DNA from: Methylobacterium sp. WSM2598
Lineage (GTDB): Bacteria; Pseudomonadota; Alphaproteobacteria; Rhizobiales; Beijerinckiaceae
Direction: 5' to 3'
Assembly: GCF_000379105.1 (NCBI RefSeq)
Contig: NZ_KB900609.1
Span: forward strand, 2,716,365-2,780,364
DNA length: 64,000 bases
The notes beneath the pieces were generated by a model. That model was not told the origin of the DNA, did no database searches, and saw nothing but the letters and a program-made list of their open reading frames with translations. Of this stretch, positions 32,467 through 41,507 are shown in pieces (position 1 is the stretch's first letter; each line of letters begins with the position of its first letter). The position numbers and the translations under genes were made by a program.

Positions 32467-33303
32467 TCAGTCGCGGGACGCCGCGGTCTCGATGCCGTGG
32501 TCTCGCGCGAGCGCGGCGATCTCGACGAGCGCCATCCGCAGCTGCACCTTCATCTGGTCCGAGATCCCGCCGCTCTTGACGACCGCGACGGCGCTCGTCG
32601 GAATCGGCGCGGGGGTGAGGGGCTCGCCCGTCTCGGCGATGAGGAGGGTGACGGCGTTCCGCGCGCCGACCTCGGCGAGGTTGACCTCGAAACCGTGGCG
32701 GCCGTCGCCGATCCCGGCCTCCTCCAGGTCGGCGCGGTAAAGGTCGGCCGTGATCAGGACCGACCTGCCGGTCTCCCCGAGGGCCTGCAGCAGGACGGCG
32801 CCGGAAGGGCTGCGCGTGTCCTGGATCCAGCCCAGGACCGACCGCGAATCGACCCGGTCGATGTTCCACCGCCAGCGGGACGCCGGCGCGGACTCCTCCC
32901 GCCGGGCGGGCGAGGCGGGAAGCGGGCCCGTGTCGAAGGGGAAGACGCCGAGGACGTCCTGCGTCTCCACCACCCGGACGGTCACCTCGCCCGCCTCCTG
33001 CGTCCACCCGCTGAGGTCGATCTCGAAGCAATGGGCACCGTTGCCGATGCCGGCCTCCCGCAGATCCTGCCGGAAGATGTCGGCGGTGGCGCGCGCCCGC
33101 TGGCCCGCGGAGGAGGTCGCCTCGACGGTCAGGGCGGCGTGGGCGCGCGAGCTGTCATAGGCCCAGCCCGCGATGCGCCGGCCCTCGACGACGTCGATGT
33201 TCGACCTGACGGCCGATTTCGGCGTCCTGCCGCGCGCGTAGACGGTGGTGACCCAGCCGGCGACGCGCTTGCGCTGAGGGGGAGCGGTGTCGTTCGTCGT
33301 CAT
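32467..33303 (-). CDS. Two-repeat protein associated with the glycosyltransferase
   Basis: A 278-residue protein without signal peptide. It contains two related units of about 65 residues: the first reads NIDVVEGRRIAGWAYD ... DIFRQDLREAGIGNGAHCFE, the second NIDRVDSRSVLGWIQD ... DLYRADLEEAGIGDGRHGFE. This beta-rich module (often with the AGIGDGRHGFE box) is found beside or within glycosyltransferases of exopolysaccharide loci, where it probably binds carbohydrate or a partner. A short helical tail ends the protein. The ATG at 33303 has a GAGG about eight bases upstream. A specific function is not known. Confidence 0.75.
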   Translation of the reverse strand: MTTNDTAPPQRKRVAGWVTTVYARGRTPKSAVRSNIDVVEGRRIAGWAYDSSRAHAALTVEATSSAGQRARATADIFRQDLREAGIGNGAHCFEIDLSGWTQEAGEVTVRVVETQDVLGVFPFDTGPLPASPARREESAPASRWRWNIDRVDSRSVLGWIQDTRSPSGAVLLQALGETGRSVLITADLYRADLEEAGIGDGRHGFEVNLAEVGARNAVTLLIAETGEPLTPAPIPTSAVAVVKSGGISDQMKVQLRMALVEIAALARDHGIETAASRD

Positions 33304-33781
33304 GTCTGGCCTCGGGAGGGAATCGCGACGGGGCTGGCGGGGCTCGCCCGGATCGAACCGGGTCCCGCGATGGCAGCCGTCAGGCGGCCGGGAGGGCGCG
33401 CGCCGGCAGGAGCATCGCTCGAGCGGCGTCGCCCGGCCGGCCCGCCGCGTCGCTCCGGGATCGACAAGTTGCGAGGCCGGCACGCCGTGTGACCGGATCC
33501 TGAAGGACCCGGATGCGAGGGGTGCGCCGGGGCGTCCCATTCGGTCGTTGCTGCATTGCGTCGGACGATTTCCTTGCGTCGCGCGACGGGCTGACTTCGG
33601 TGCAGGGGGCCGGTCAGCGAGGAGCGCGGCCGTCTCCTTAGCCGAGTTGATCCGGCGCGCCAATTCGCCGGGCCCCGATGATCGCCCCGCCCCGCGCGGC
33701 GGCCGCCGGGCCGCCAGCCTTGAGTCGGACCCGGGAGGGCTGCTATCCGGCGTCTGCAACGCCTACCAAAGGAATGGGGCC
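33304..33781. other. Divergent intergenic region, no gene seen
   Basis: These 478 bases lie between the minus-strand glycosyltransferase unit and the plus-strand UDP-glucose dehydrogenase, and should contain both promoters. No obvious hairpin or coding sequence was found. Confidence 0.5.
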
Positions 33782-35104
33782 ATGCGGGTCGCGATGGTTG
33801 GGTCCGGCTATGTCGGGCTGGTCTCGGGGGCCTGTTTCGCCGATTTCGGCCACGCGGTCGTCTGCGTCGACAAGGATCCCGACAAGATCGCCGCACTCAA
33901 CGCCGGCCGCATCCCGATCTTCGAGCCCGGCCTCGACGCCCTGGTGGCCGAGAACGTCCGCCAGGGCCGCCTCTCCTTCACCACCGACCTCGCCCAGGGC
34001 GTCGCGGGCGCCGACGCCGTCTTCATCGCCGTCGGCACCCCCTCGCGCCGCGGCGACGGCTTCGCCGACCTCACCTACGTGCATCAGGCGGCCCGCGACA
34101 TCGCCCGAGCCCTCGACGGCTACGCGGTCGTGGTGACGAAATCGACCGTCCCGGTCGGCACCGGCGACGAGGTCGAGCGCATCATCCGCGAGACCCGGCC
34201 CGAGGCCGATTTCGCCGTGGTCTCCAACCCGGAATTCCTGCGCGAGGGCGCCGCCATCGCGGATTTCAAGCGGCCCGACCGCATCGTCATCGGGGCCGAG
34301 GAGCCCCGCGCGGCCGAGGTGATCAGCGAGCTCTACCGCCCGCTCTACCTCAACCAGGCCCCCATCCTGGTCACCTCCCGGCGCACCGCCGAGCTCACCA
34401 AGTACGCGGCCAACGCCTTCCTGGCCACCAAGATCACCTTCATCAACGAGATGGCGGACCTGTGCGAGAGGGTCGGGGCCGACGTGCAGCAGGTGGCGCG
34501 CGGAATCGGGCTCGACAACCGCATCGGCGCGAAGTTCCTGCATGCCGGCCCGGGCTACGGCGGCTCGTGCTTCCCCAAGGATACGCTGGCGCTGGTCAAG
34601 ACGGCGCAGGATGCGGGCAGCCCGGTGCGCCTCGTCGAGACCGTGGTGGCGGTCAACGACCAGCGCAAGCGCGCGATGGCGCGCAAGGTGGTGGCGGCCT
34701 GCGGGGGCTCGGTGCGGGGCAGGACGATCGCGGTGCTGGGTCTGACCTTCAAGCCCAACACCGACGACATGCGCGACGCGCCCTCGCTCTCGATCATCGC
34801 GGGGCTGCAGGATGCCGGGGCGCGGGTGCGGGCCTACGACCCGGAGGGGATGGAGCAGGCGCGCCCGCTTCTCACGGACGTGGATTACGCGAGCGACCCC
34901 TACGGCTGCGCCGACGGCGCGGACGCGCTGGTGCTGGTGACCGAGTGGGACGCGTTCCGGGCGCTCGACCTCGCGCGGCTGCGCGGGGTGATGGCGGTGC
35001 CGGTGCTGGTGGACCTGCGCAACGTCTACCGGCCGGAGGACGCGCGCAAGCACGGCTTTTCCTACACCAGCGTCGGACGGGCCGGGCAGCCGCTCCCCGC
35101 CTGA
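33782..35104 (+). CDS. UDP-glucose 6-dehydrogenase
   Basis: A 440-residue NAD-dependent enzyme that oxidises UDP-glucose to UDP-glucuronate, a precursor for acidic exopolysaccharide. The N-terminal dinucleotide motif is GSGYVG at 7-12. Further marks are VGTPSRRGDG, TKSTVPVGTG, SNPEFLREG, TAELTKYAANAFLATKITFINE, and the active-site Cys263 in GPGYGGSCFPKDT. VLGLTFKPNTDDMRDAPS marks the C-terminal domain. Full family length. AAAGGA lies about 12 bases before the ATG. Confidence 0.96.
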   Translation: MRVAMVGSGYVGLVSGACFADFGHAVVCVDKDPDKIAALNAGRIPIFEPGLDALVAENVRQGRLSFTTDLAQGVAGADAVFIAVGTPSRRGDGFADLTYVHQAARDIARALDGYAVVVTKSTVPVGTGDEVERIIRETRPEADFAVVSNPEFLREGAAIADFKRPDRIVIGAEEPRAAEVISELYRPLYLNQAPILVTSRRTAELTKYAANAFLATKITFINEMADLCERVGADVQQVARGIGLDNRIGAKFLHAGPGYGGSCFPKDTLALVKTAQDAGSPVRLVETVVAVNDQRKRAMARKVVAACGGSVRGRTIAVLGLTFKPNTDDMRDAPSLSIIAGLQDAGARVRAYDPEGMEQARPLLTDVDYASDPYGCADGADALVLVTEWDAFRALDLARLRGVMAVPVLVDLRNVYRPEDARKHGFSYTSVGRAGQPLPA

Positions 35105-35128
35105 CCCGGCCGGGGCGGCGGCCCCCGC

Positions 35129-36013
35129 TCACACGGCGACGACCGTGCGGGGATCGAAGGTCCCGCCCTCGACCGGATTGGCCACGCAGCGCGTGCCGTA
35201 GAGGGCGAGGTCGTGGCCGGCATGGAAATGGCCGGAGACCCAGAGCGCCGGGCGATGGGCGGGCGCGAGGTCGGCCAGCACCGTCGTGGCGTAGAAGGCC
35301 GGCACCCACCAGGGCACGCCCGGCGCGTCGCGGTAGCGGTCGGCGGCCTCGGCGATCGGCGGGTGATGGGTGACCGCGACGGTCGGCCCCGCATGCGGCC
35401 GCGCGAGGGCGGCCGCCAGCAGGGCGCGGTCCCGCGCGTGGGCCTCCATCGCCGCGGCGGGCGTCCAGGCCGCCCCGTCCGCGAGCCGAATCGCCCGGAA
35501 CTCGCGCGAGCCGGTGAGCGGGTCGGTCATGCGCGCCGCCGCGTAGGCGGCCGGGTCGGCGGGCCGGCCCGGCGCGTCGGGGGCGAGCCAGCGCCCGGCC
35601 AGCGCCCAGTCGCTCCACAGGGTCGCGCCCACGAAGCGCACGCCCGCGATCACCGCGGCCTCCGCGGCCCGCAGCAGCGCGATGCGGGTCCGCCCGGCCG
35701 CGGCGTTGATCCGCTCCACCTCGGCGGCGAGGGCGGCGAGGAGCGCCGGGGCGGTGCGCGGATCGCCCGCCGGGGCGTAGTGCTCATGGTTGCCGGGCAC
35801 CAGCACCGCGGGGCGCTCCCCCGCGAGGCCGAGCAGCACCGCGAGCCCCCGCTCCGGCTGACCCTCCCAGACGTCCCCCGCGCAGACGAGCACGTCGAAG
35901 GGCTCCGCCGGGGGCGGGATGGCGGCGGGGTCGCGCCGCTCCAGGTGCAGGTCGGAGAGCACGAACAGGCGCAGCGGCCCGGGCGCGTCGTCGGCGGTGG
36001 CGTGGCGCGGCAT
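35129..36013 (-). CDS. Metallophosphoesterase
   Basis: A 294-residue calcineurin-like phosphoesterase. Metal-binding motifs appear in order: LSDLHLE, AGDVWEG, PGNHEHY, VTHHPP and SGHFHAGHD. There is no signal peptide, so it is cytoplasmic. The family hydrolyses phosphomono- or diesters; the substrate is unknown. It converges on the UDP-glucose dehydrogenase gene with a 24-base gap. The start MPRHATADD has GGAG about eight bases upstream. Confidence 0.9.
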   Translation of the reverse strand: MPRHATADDAPGPLRLFVLSDLHLERRDPAAIPPPAEPFDVLVCAGDVWEGQPERGLAVLLGLAGERPAVLVPGNHEHYAPAGDPRTAPALLAALAAEVERINAAAGRTRIALLRAAEAAVIAGVRFVGATLWSDWALAGRWLAPDAPGRPADPAAYAAARMTDPLTGSREFRAIRLADGAAWTPAAAMEAHARDRALLAAALARPHAGPTVAVTHHPPIAEAADRYRDAPGVPWWVPAFYATTVLADLAPAHRPALWVSGHFHAGHDLALYGTRCVANPVEGGTFDPRTVVAV

Positions 36014-36192
36014 CGCGTGGCTCCGTCGCGGGATCGGGCCGCGTCTATGCCCCGCGCCCGGCCGCCGCGCCAAGCCCGCCGCACCAAGCCCGCGGCGGCG
36101 GGCCCGGCCCCGACCTTCGGGCACTGGATTCGGGTCGGATCCTGTGCGAGGCCGCAGCGGGCGCAAACCTTGCGCGAGTGGGAGAGACGCCG

Positions 36193-36657
36193 ATGCTGCC
36201 CGAACTGCGCGTTCTGTACTTCGAGGATCTCGCCGTCGGGATGTCCGAGACGCTGTCGAAGACGATCTCGTCCTCCGACGTGGTCGGCTTCGCGGAGATC
36301 ACCGGCGATCGCAACCCGATCCACCTCTCCGAGCACTTCGCCGCCCGCACGCCGTTCGGCACCCGCATCGCCCACGGCCTCTACACGGCCGGGTTGATCT
36401 CGGCCGTGCTCGGCACGCGCCTCCCCGGGCCGGGGGCGGTCTACATCAGCCAGAGCCTGAACTTTCGCGCGCCCGTGCGCATCGGCGACACGGTCGAGGT
36501 CACGGTCGAGGTGGCCGAGCTCGTCCCCGAGCGCCGCCGCGCCCGGCTCACCTGCACCTGCAGCGTCGGCGGCGAGACCGTGCTGGACGGCGAGGCGCTC
36601 GTGAAGGTGCCGACCCGGGCCGAGGCCGATCCGCTCGCGGCCCGCGCCAAGGGCTGA
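36193..36657 (+). CDS. MaoC-like (R)-specific enoyl-CoA hydratase
   Basis: A 154-residue single hot-dog domain. The R-hydratase motif FAEITGDRNPIHLSEHFA carries catalytic Asp39 and His44, followed by TPFGTRIAHGLYTAGLIS. The length matches PhaJ, which hydrates enoyl-CoA to (R)-3-hydroxyacyl-CoA for polyhydroxyalkanoate or CoA-ester pathways; this substrate is inferred. The ATG at 36193 was chosen because GGGAGAG lies about eight bases before it. It precedes a SpoU methyltransferase by 18 bases. Confidence 0.9.
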   Translation: MLPELRVLYFEDLAVGMSETLSKTISSSDVVGFAEITGDRNPIHLSEHFAARTPFGTRIAHGLYTAGLISAVLGTRLPGPGAVYISQSLNFRAPVRIGDTVEVTVEVAELVPERRRARLTCTCSVGGETVLDGEALVKVPTRAEADPLAARAKG

Positions 36658-36675
36658 CCGGCGCGAGCCGACCGC

Positions 36676-37485
36676 GTGCCCGAGCCCATCCCGATCGAGG
36701 ATCCGGCCGACCCGCGGCTCAGCGCCTTCGCGGCGATCCGCGAGCGCGACCTCGTCGGGCGCCGGGGCCGCTTCGTCGCCGAGGGCGAGGTGGTGCTGCG
36801 GGTCCTGCTCTCGGGCCGCGCCCGGTTCCGGATCGAGTCGGTCCTGCTCTCGCCCGAGCGCCTGGCCTCCCTGCGGCCGGCCCTCGCCGCCTTGACCGAC
36901 GCCCCGGTCTACCTCGCGCCGCGCGCGGTGATGAGCGCGCTCGCCGGCTTCCCGATCCACCGCGGCGTGCTGGCGATCGGGCGATCGGGCGAGACCCCGC
37001 CGGCCGAGTCGCTGGTGCCGCCGGGGCCCGCCCTGCTGCTCGGGCTGGTGGGCCTCGCCAACCACGACAATGTCGGGGGGCTGTTCCGCAACGCCGCCGC
37101 CTTCGGGGCCGACGCGGTGCTGCTCGACGCGGCCACCTGCGACCCTCTCTACCGCAAGGCGATCCGGGTCTCGGCCGGCACCTGCCTGACCCTTCCCTTC
37201 GCCCGGCTGCCGGACGGCGAGGCCCTGCTCGCCCTCTGCGAGCGGCACGGGATCGTGCCGCTGGCCCTCACCCCCGGCGGCGGGGAGGAGATCGCGCAGC
37301 TGCCGCCCCTCCCCCGCGCGATGCTCCTGCTCGGCACCGAGGGGACCGGGCTCCCGGACGCCCTGATGGCGCGGGCCCGGCGGGTGCGGATCGCGATGGC
37401 GCCGGGCGTCGATTCGCTCAACGTGGCGGCGGCGGGGGCGGTGGCGCTGCACCGGATCGCGGCGCCGCGCCTCTCCGGTCCCTGA
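36676..37485 (+). CDS. TrmH/SpoU family RNA 2'-O-methyltransferase
   Basis: A 269-residue SPOUT methyltransferase that transfers a methyl group to a ribose in tRNA or rRNA. The N-terminal substrate-binding part (RFVAEGEVVLRVLL) precedes the knotted domain with NHDNVGGLFRNAAAFG (motif 1, catalytic Arg), LLLGTEGTGL (motif 2) and SLNVAAAGAVAL (motif 3). It starts with GTG 18 bases after the MaoC gene, so the two are probably cotranscribed. The RNA target is not evident. Confidence 0.9.
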   Translation: MPEPIPIEDPADPRLSAFAAIRERDLVGRRGRFVAEGEVVLRVLLSGRARFRIESVLLSPERLASLRPALAALTDAPVYLAPRAVMSALAGFPIHRGVLAIGRSGETPPAESLVPPGPALLLGLVGLANHDNVGGLFRNAAAFGADAVLLDAATCDPLYRKAIRVSAGTCLTLPFARLPDGEALLALCERHGIVPLALTPGGGEEIAQLPPLPRAMLLLGTEGTGLPDALMARARRVRIAMAPGVDSLNVAAAGAVALHRIAAPRLSGP

Positions 37486-37500
37486 CGCGCCTCACACGAC

Positions 37501-37597
37501 ATCCGACGGATTGCGTCGCCGTGCGGATGTCGGCCGCGCTCACGCGCCGCGCGGGCTTGGCATCCGCTGTCCGGACGTGATTGTCCGGACAGCGGAT
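37501..37597. repeat. Dispersed palindromic intergenic element, copy B
   Basis: Starts ATCCGACGGATTGCGTCG, continues through a core with GCTCACGCGCCGCGCGGG and ends in a perfect 14-base inverted repeat (ATCCGCTGTCCGGA and TCCGGACAGCGGAT, 8-base spacer). It is the inverted homologue of copy A at 24311-24421. It fills the gap between two convergent genes, and its last base overlaps the stop codon of the minus-strand gene, so it could serve as a bidirectional terminator. Confidence 0.8.
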
Positions 37598-38034
37598 CAC
37601 CGCCCCGGCAGCGCCTCCGGGACGGTCTCGGCGTCGGCGGCGTCGCCGTAGACCGCCTCGCGGATCAGCCGCTCGGTGGTCTCCTCGAAGAAGGCCAGCA
37701 TCTCCTCGTGCAGGGCGGTGAACTGCGCCCAGACCACCGCGTCGAAGACGGAGCGCGGGGCCCGCACCATCACGGTGGTGCGGCGCTGGCGCGGATAGCG
37801 GTAGGGGCGCAGGCCGTAGCGCCGGCACAGGGCGATGAGCAGCCGGGCCGACCACGCGTCCGGCACCGTGAGCTTCAGCTCGATGGGCGGCTCCGCCCGC
37901 GCGGTCTCGGCGAGCCGCGCCCGCAGCCGCCGCACCGCCGCCTCGGCGGCATCCCGCTCGCCGGAGGTGGCCGCCCCCGCGAACAGGCTCTCGGCCTTGC
38001 GCAGCCGCTCGCGCAGCCTCTCCTCGATGTCCAT
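37597..38034 (-). CDS. Conserved hypothetical protein, DUF2786-like N-terminus
   Basis: A 145-residue soluble protein. The first 45 residues (ERLRKAESLFAGAATSGERDAAEAAVRRLRARL) recall the DUF2786 helical repeat. The remainder (LKLTVPDAWSARLLIALCRRYGLRPYRYPRQRRTTVMVRAPRSVFDAVVWAQFTALHEEML) is basic and mixed alpha/beta. No catalytic motif is evident. The start MDIEERL was chosen over an upstream ATG at 38127. Its stop codon lies within the palindromic repeat copy B. Confidence 0.65.
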   Translation of the reverse strand: MDIEERLRERLRKAESLFAGAATSGERDAAEAAVRRLRARLAETARAEPPIELKLTVPDAWSARLLIALCRRYGLRPYRYPRQRRTTVMVRAPRSVFDAVVWAQFTALHEEMLAFFEETTERLIREAVYGDAADAETVPEALPGR

Positions 38035-38176
38035 CGCCGCCCCGCCGGACCCCGGAGGCGATGATGCGCCCCGGCCACTGGCGCGCAATCCTGTCACGCC
38101 CCCAGCATGCGCGACAAAGAGCGGCAATTGCCGCGCTCGTCCGGCGCGCCAAACTAGGCCGTAGGGGAAACGGCCG

Positions 38177-39787
38177 GTGCATCCGGACCAGACGCTCAGG
38201 AGCGAAGGATTGCTTCAGCCGCGTGAAGGCTACCGCACCCTGTCCGGGCGGCGTGCGGTGGTGGTGGGGGCGGGGCCGGGCGGACTCGCGGTGGCGCTGC
38301 TCCTCGCCCGGGAGGGCGTCCACGTCACCGTCGTGGAGAAGGACGACTGCGTCGGCGGGCGCACCCGCACCGTGACGGCGCCGGGCGGCTACCGATTCGA
38401 CATCGGGCCGACCTTCTTCCTCTACCCGCGCATCCTCGCCGACATCTTCGCCTCCTGCGGCGAGCGGCTGGAGGACCACGTCCGGCTGGAGCGGCTCGAT
38501 CCGCTCTACCACCTCGTCTTCGAGGGCGGCGGCGAGATCCGCGCCACCTCGGACGTAACCCGGCTCCAGGCCGAGATCGCCCGCATGGCGCCGGCCGACG
38601 CCGCCAACGTGCCGCGCTACCTCGCGGACAACCGCGCCAAGCTCGAGGCCTTCCGGCCGGTGCTGGAACAGCCCTTCGACAGCCTGCGCAGCCTGGTCTC
38701 GGCGCCGATGCTGAGGGCGCTGCCGCTCCTGCGCCCGCACGCCACCGTGGACCGCGACCTAAAGCGCTACTTCGCCGACCCGCGGGTGCGCCTCGCCTTC
38801 TCGTTCCAGACCAAGTACCTCGGGATGTCGCCGTTCCGCTGCCCGAGCCTGTTCACCATCCTGAGCTTCCTCGAATACGAGCACGGGGTCTTCCATCCCG
38901 TGGGCGGCTGCGGGGCGGTCTCGGAGGCGATGGCGGGGCTCGCCCGGCGGCTCGGCGTCGACATCCGCCTGGGCACCGCCGTCGACCGGGTGCTGTTCGA
39001 GGGAGACCGCGCGGTCGGGGTCGAGGCCGGGGGCGAGCGCCTGCCGGCCGATTCGGTGGTGGTGAACGGCGATTTCGCCAAGGTGGTGCGCGCCCTGGTG
39101 CCCGAGCGGCACCGGCCGCGCTGGCGCGACGCCAAGCTCGACCGGGCGCGCCTCTCCTGCTCGACCTTCATGCTCTATCTGGGCCTGGAGGGGCGGATGC
39201 CGGAGGGCCTCGGCCACCACACGATCCTGCTCGCCGAGGAGTACCGGCGCAACATCGCGGAGATCTCGACCGGAATCCTGCCGCGCCAGCCCTCGCTCTA
39301 CGTGCAGCATGCCGGCTTCACGGATGGCGGCATGGCGCCGCCCGGCCATACCAGCCTCTACGTGCTGGTCCCGGTGCCGAACCTGCGCGCCGACATCGAC
39401 TGGGCGACGGTGCGGCCCCAGTATCGCCGCCTCGTCCTCGACCGGCTGAAGCTGCTCGGCCTGACCGACATCGAGCGGCGCATCCGCTACGAGCGCATCG
39501 TCGATCCGACCGACTGGCGCGACGCGTTCGCGGTCAACGAGGGGGCGACGTTCAACCTGTCGCACGATCTCGGGCAGATGCTGTATTTCCGGCCGCACAA
39601 CCGCTTCGGCCGCGGCCTGTACCTGGTCGGCGGCGGCACCCATCCGGGCTCGGGCCTGCCGGTGATCTACGAGGGCGCGCGCATCACCGCCCGGCTCCTG
39701 CTGGAGGACCTCGCCCGGCAGGGCCGGCGCTCCCTGCCCGACCTCGCGCCGCCGCTCGAAGTCGCGCCGAGCGGGAAGGCGACGTGA
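38177..39787 (+). CDS. CrtI-family carotenoid desaturase/oxidoreductase
   Basis: A 536-residue FAD enzyme. The dinucleotide motif AVVVGAGPGGLAVALLLAREG lies at 27-47, VGGRTRT follows, and the C-terminal CrtI signature reads YLVGGGTHPGSGLPVIYEGARI. SFQTKYLGMSPFRCPSLFTILSFLEYEHGVFHPVGG is the substrate-tunnel region typical of phytoene desaturases. It probably introduces double bonds into, or otherwise oxidises, a C40 or C30 carotenoid; exact specificity is not readable. The GTG start has AGGGG about ten bases upstream. Its TGA overlaps the GTG of the DUF2141 gene, so the two are coupled. Confidence 0.88.
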   Translation: MHPDQTLRSEGLLQPREGYRTLSGRRAVVVGAGPGGLAVALLLAREGVHVTVVEKDDCVGGRTRTVTAPGGYRFDIGPTFFLYPRILADIFASCGERLEDHVRLERLDPLYHLVFEGGGEIRATSDVTRLQAEIARMAPADAANVPRYLADNRAKLEAFRPVLEQPFDSLRSLVSAPMLRALPLLRPHATVDRDLKRYFADPRVRLAFSFQTKYLGMSPFRCPSLFTILSFLEYEHGVFHPVGGCGAVSEAMAGLARRLGVDIRLGTAVDRVLFEGDRAVGVEAGGERLPADSVVVNGDFAKVVRALVPERHRPRWRDAKLDRARLSCSTFMLYLGLEGRMPEGLGHHTILLAEEYRRNIAEISTGILPRQPSLYVQHAGFTDGGMAPPGHTSLYVLVPVPNLRADIDWATVRPQYRRLVLDRLKLLGLTDIERRIRYERIVDPTDWRDAFAVNEGATFNLSHDLGQMLYFRPHNRFGRGLYLVGGGTHPGSGLPVIYEGARITARLLLEDLARQGRRSLPDLAPPLEVAPSGKAT

Positions 39788-40230
39788 GGGCGGGCGCGCC
39801 GCGCGCGGCCCTCGCCGCCCTGCTCGCGGCCCTCGTCCTGCCGTCGGGGGGCGCGGTCGCGGCCGAGCTCACGGTGGACGTCGAGGGGGTGCAGCCGGGG
39901 GCCGGGGAGGTCTACGTCGCCCTGTGCACCGGCGGGCTCTCGGAGGGCTCGTGCCGCATCGGCCAGAACGCTCCGGCGCGGGCGCCCGCCCTGCGCTTCG
40001 CCTTCACGCAGGTGCCGCCCGGGACCTACGCGGTCGCGGTGTTCCAGGACCTCGACGGCGACGGGCGGCTCGCCCGCACCCCGCTCGGCCTGCCGCGCGA
40101 GCCCTACGGCTTCTCGAACGGGGCGGGCCGCGGTGGCCGGCCGGATTTCGCCGCGGCGGCCTTCCCGCTGGCCGAGCCGGGGGCGGCCATCCGCGTGCGG
40201 CTGCAGCGGGCGCTGCCGGCGGCGCGGTGA
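39784..40230 (+). CDS. DUF2141 secreted protein
   Basis: A 148-residue protein with a signal peptide (AALAALLAALVLPSGGAVAA). The mature part is a small beta-sandwich of the DUF2141 type: LTVDVEGVQPGAGEVYVALC, FAFTQVPPGTYAVAVFQDLDGDGRLARTPLGLPREPYGFSN. The GTG start overlaps the TGA of the desaturase gene by four bases (GTGA). DUF2141 genes often lie beside carotenoid genes in proteobacteria, which fits; function remains unknown. Confidence 0.85.
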   Translation: MRAGAPRAALAALLAALVLPSGGAVAAELTVDVEGVQPGAGEVYVALCTGGLSEGSCRIGQNAPARAPALRFAFTQVPPGTYAVAVFQDLDGDGRLARTPLGLPREPYGFSNGAGRGGRPDFAAAAFPLAEPGAAIRVRLQRALPAAR

Positions 40231-40301
40231 TCGTCGGGGGGGCAGCGCCCGCCTTGGGGCATGGCCGCGGAATGGGGTAGCCTGGACCCGTGGAGGGCAC
40301 C

Positions 40302-41006
40302 ATGGCCGACGCGGCTCACCGATTCCCGGCGCTGACGATCGCCGACTGCGACGCGTTCGTGGCGGCGCAACGCGACGAGCGCGAGTGGGAACTCGTCGCC
40401 GGCGAATTCGTGATGATGAGCAACCCGACGGAGGATCACGAGCAGATCGCCGGGAATATCGGGGCCCCTCTCAAGCTCGCCATGGATGCCGCAGGATGCC
40501 GCAGCTATCAGGGCGGCATGCGCGTGCAGCGCTCCGACGATGGACGCGGCCGCGACAAGACCAGGCCCGACATCGTCGTCCGATTGGGGCCGCGCCAGAA
40601 CCAGACCTACGTGACCGATCCCCTCGTCGTGGTGGAGGTGCTGTCGCCCTCGACGATGGACCACGACTGCGGCGGCAAGCTCGCGTTCCACAAGTCGCTG
40701 CCCACCCTGCGGCACCTCGCGCTGGTCTACCAGGACCAGATGCGCGTCGAACATTATCAGCGCACCGAGGAGGGTTGGCGCCTGGAGGTGCTGATCACGC
40801 CGCAGGACGTGCTGCGCTTCGACGCGGTCGATTTCGAGATCGACCTCGACCGGATCTATTTCGGCGTGCCAGTGTCGCGGCCGCTCGCCCGGAGCGGGCC
40901 GGATCTCCGAGCCGCACGCGCCGACGCGCAGACCGCTTCGGCGCCGGACGCAACGCCGGGACGACCCCTCGGTGGAATGGCCGCGGGCGTGTCCGGCGAG
41001 GGGTGA
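40302..41006 (+). CDS. Uma2-family (DUF820) putative endonuclease
   Basis: A 234-residue protein with the PD-(D/E)xK fold of the Uma2 family. Visible marks are REWELVAGEFVMMSNPTEDHEQIAGNI, RPDIVVRLG and PLVVVEVLSPSTMDHDCGGKLAFHKSLPTLRHLALVYQDQ, giving the Asp and Glu of a nuclease-like site. The usual final Lys is displaced to GGKL. Uma2 proteins are common in cyanobacteria and mobile regions, and their role is unproven. GGAGGG lies five bases before the ATG. The last 40 residues are low complexity. Confidence 0.82.
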   Translation: MADAAHRFPALTIADCDAFVAAQRDEREWELVAGEFVMMSNPTEDHEQIAGNIGAPLKLAMDAAGCRSYQGGMRVQRSDDGRGRDKTRPDIVVRLGPRQNQTYVTDPLVVVEVLSPSTMDHDCGGKLAFHKSLPTLRHLALVYQDQMRVEHYQRTEEGWRLEVLITPQDVLRFDAVDFEIDLDRIYFGVPVSRPLARSGPDLRAARADAQTASAPDATPGRPLGGMAAGVSGEG

Positions 41007-41120
41007 CCGCGCCGCAGCTCCGGGTCGCCCGCGCCGTGCGGGACGCGGCTGGCGAACCCGACGCCGTTGCCGGGCCGTCCATCCGTCCGGAGAACCGGCG
41101 CTCGCGCCTCCCGGACCTTT

Positions 41121-41387
41121 CTAGACCATGCCGAGGGCCTGCATGTAGAGTTCGAGGATCGCCTCCTCCTCCTGGCGCTCCTCGTGGTCGCGCTTGCGGA
41201 TCGAGATGATCTTGCGCAGGACCTTGGTGTCGAAGCCGTTCGCCTTGGCCTCGGCGTAGACGTCCTTGATGTCGCCCGCCAGCCCGGCCTTCTCTTCCTC
41301 CAGGCGCTCGATGCGCTCGATGATGCTCTTGAGCTGGTCGGCGGCGACCGACGAGTTGTCGACCGCGAGCACGGGGGATGCAGCCAT
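41121..41387 (-). CDS. gapR: GapR nucleoid-associated protein (DUF2312)
   Basis: An 88-residue helical protein. The core [50 protein letters not shown] is the DUF2312 signature, almost invariant in alphaproteobacteria. GapR forms tetramers that clamp overtwisted DNA ahead of replication and transcription and stimulates gyrase and topoisomerase IV in Caulobacter. AGGA lies about nine bases before the ATG. Full length for the family. Confidence 0.93.
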   Translation of the reverse strand: MAASPVLAVDNSSVAADQLKSIIERIERLEEEKAGLAGDIKDVYAEAKANGFDTKVLRKIISIRKRDHEERQEEEAILELYMQALGMV

Positions 41388-41507
41388 GGCTCGAATTCCT
41401 CTGCCGGATCGGCGCTCCGCGAGGCGCGCCCTCGCCAGGGTTGATAGTCTCTCAACCTTACCGAGTTCTTGCCGCGGACTCGCCCGGCCGGGGCCGGGCG
41501 AGGCGCC

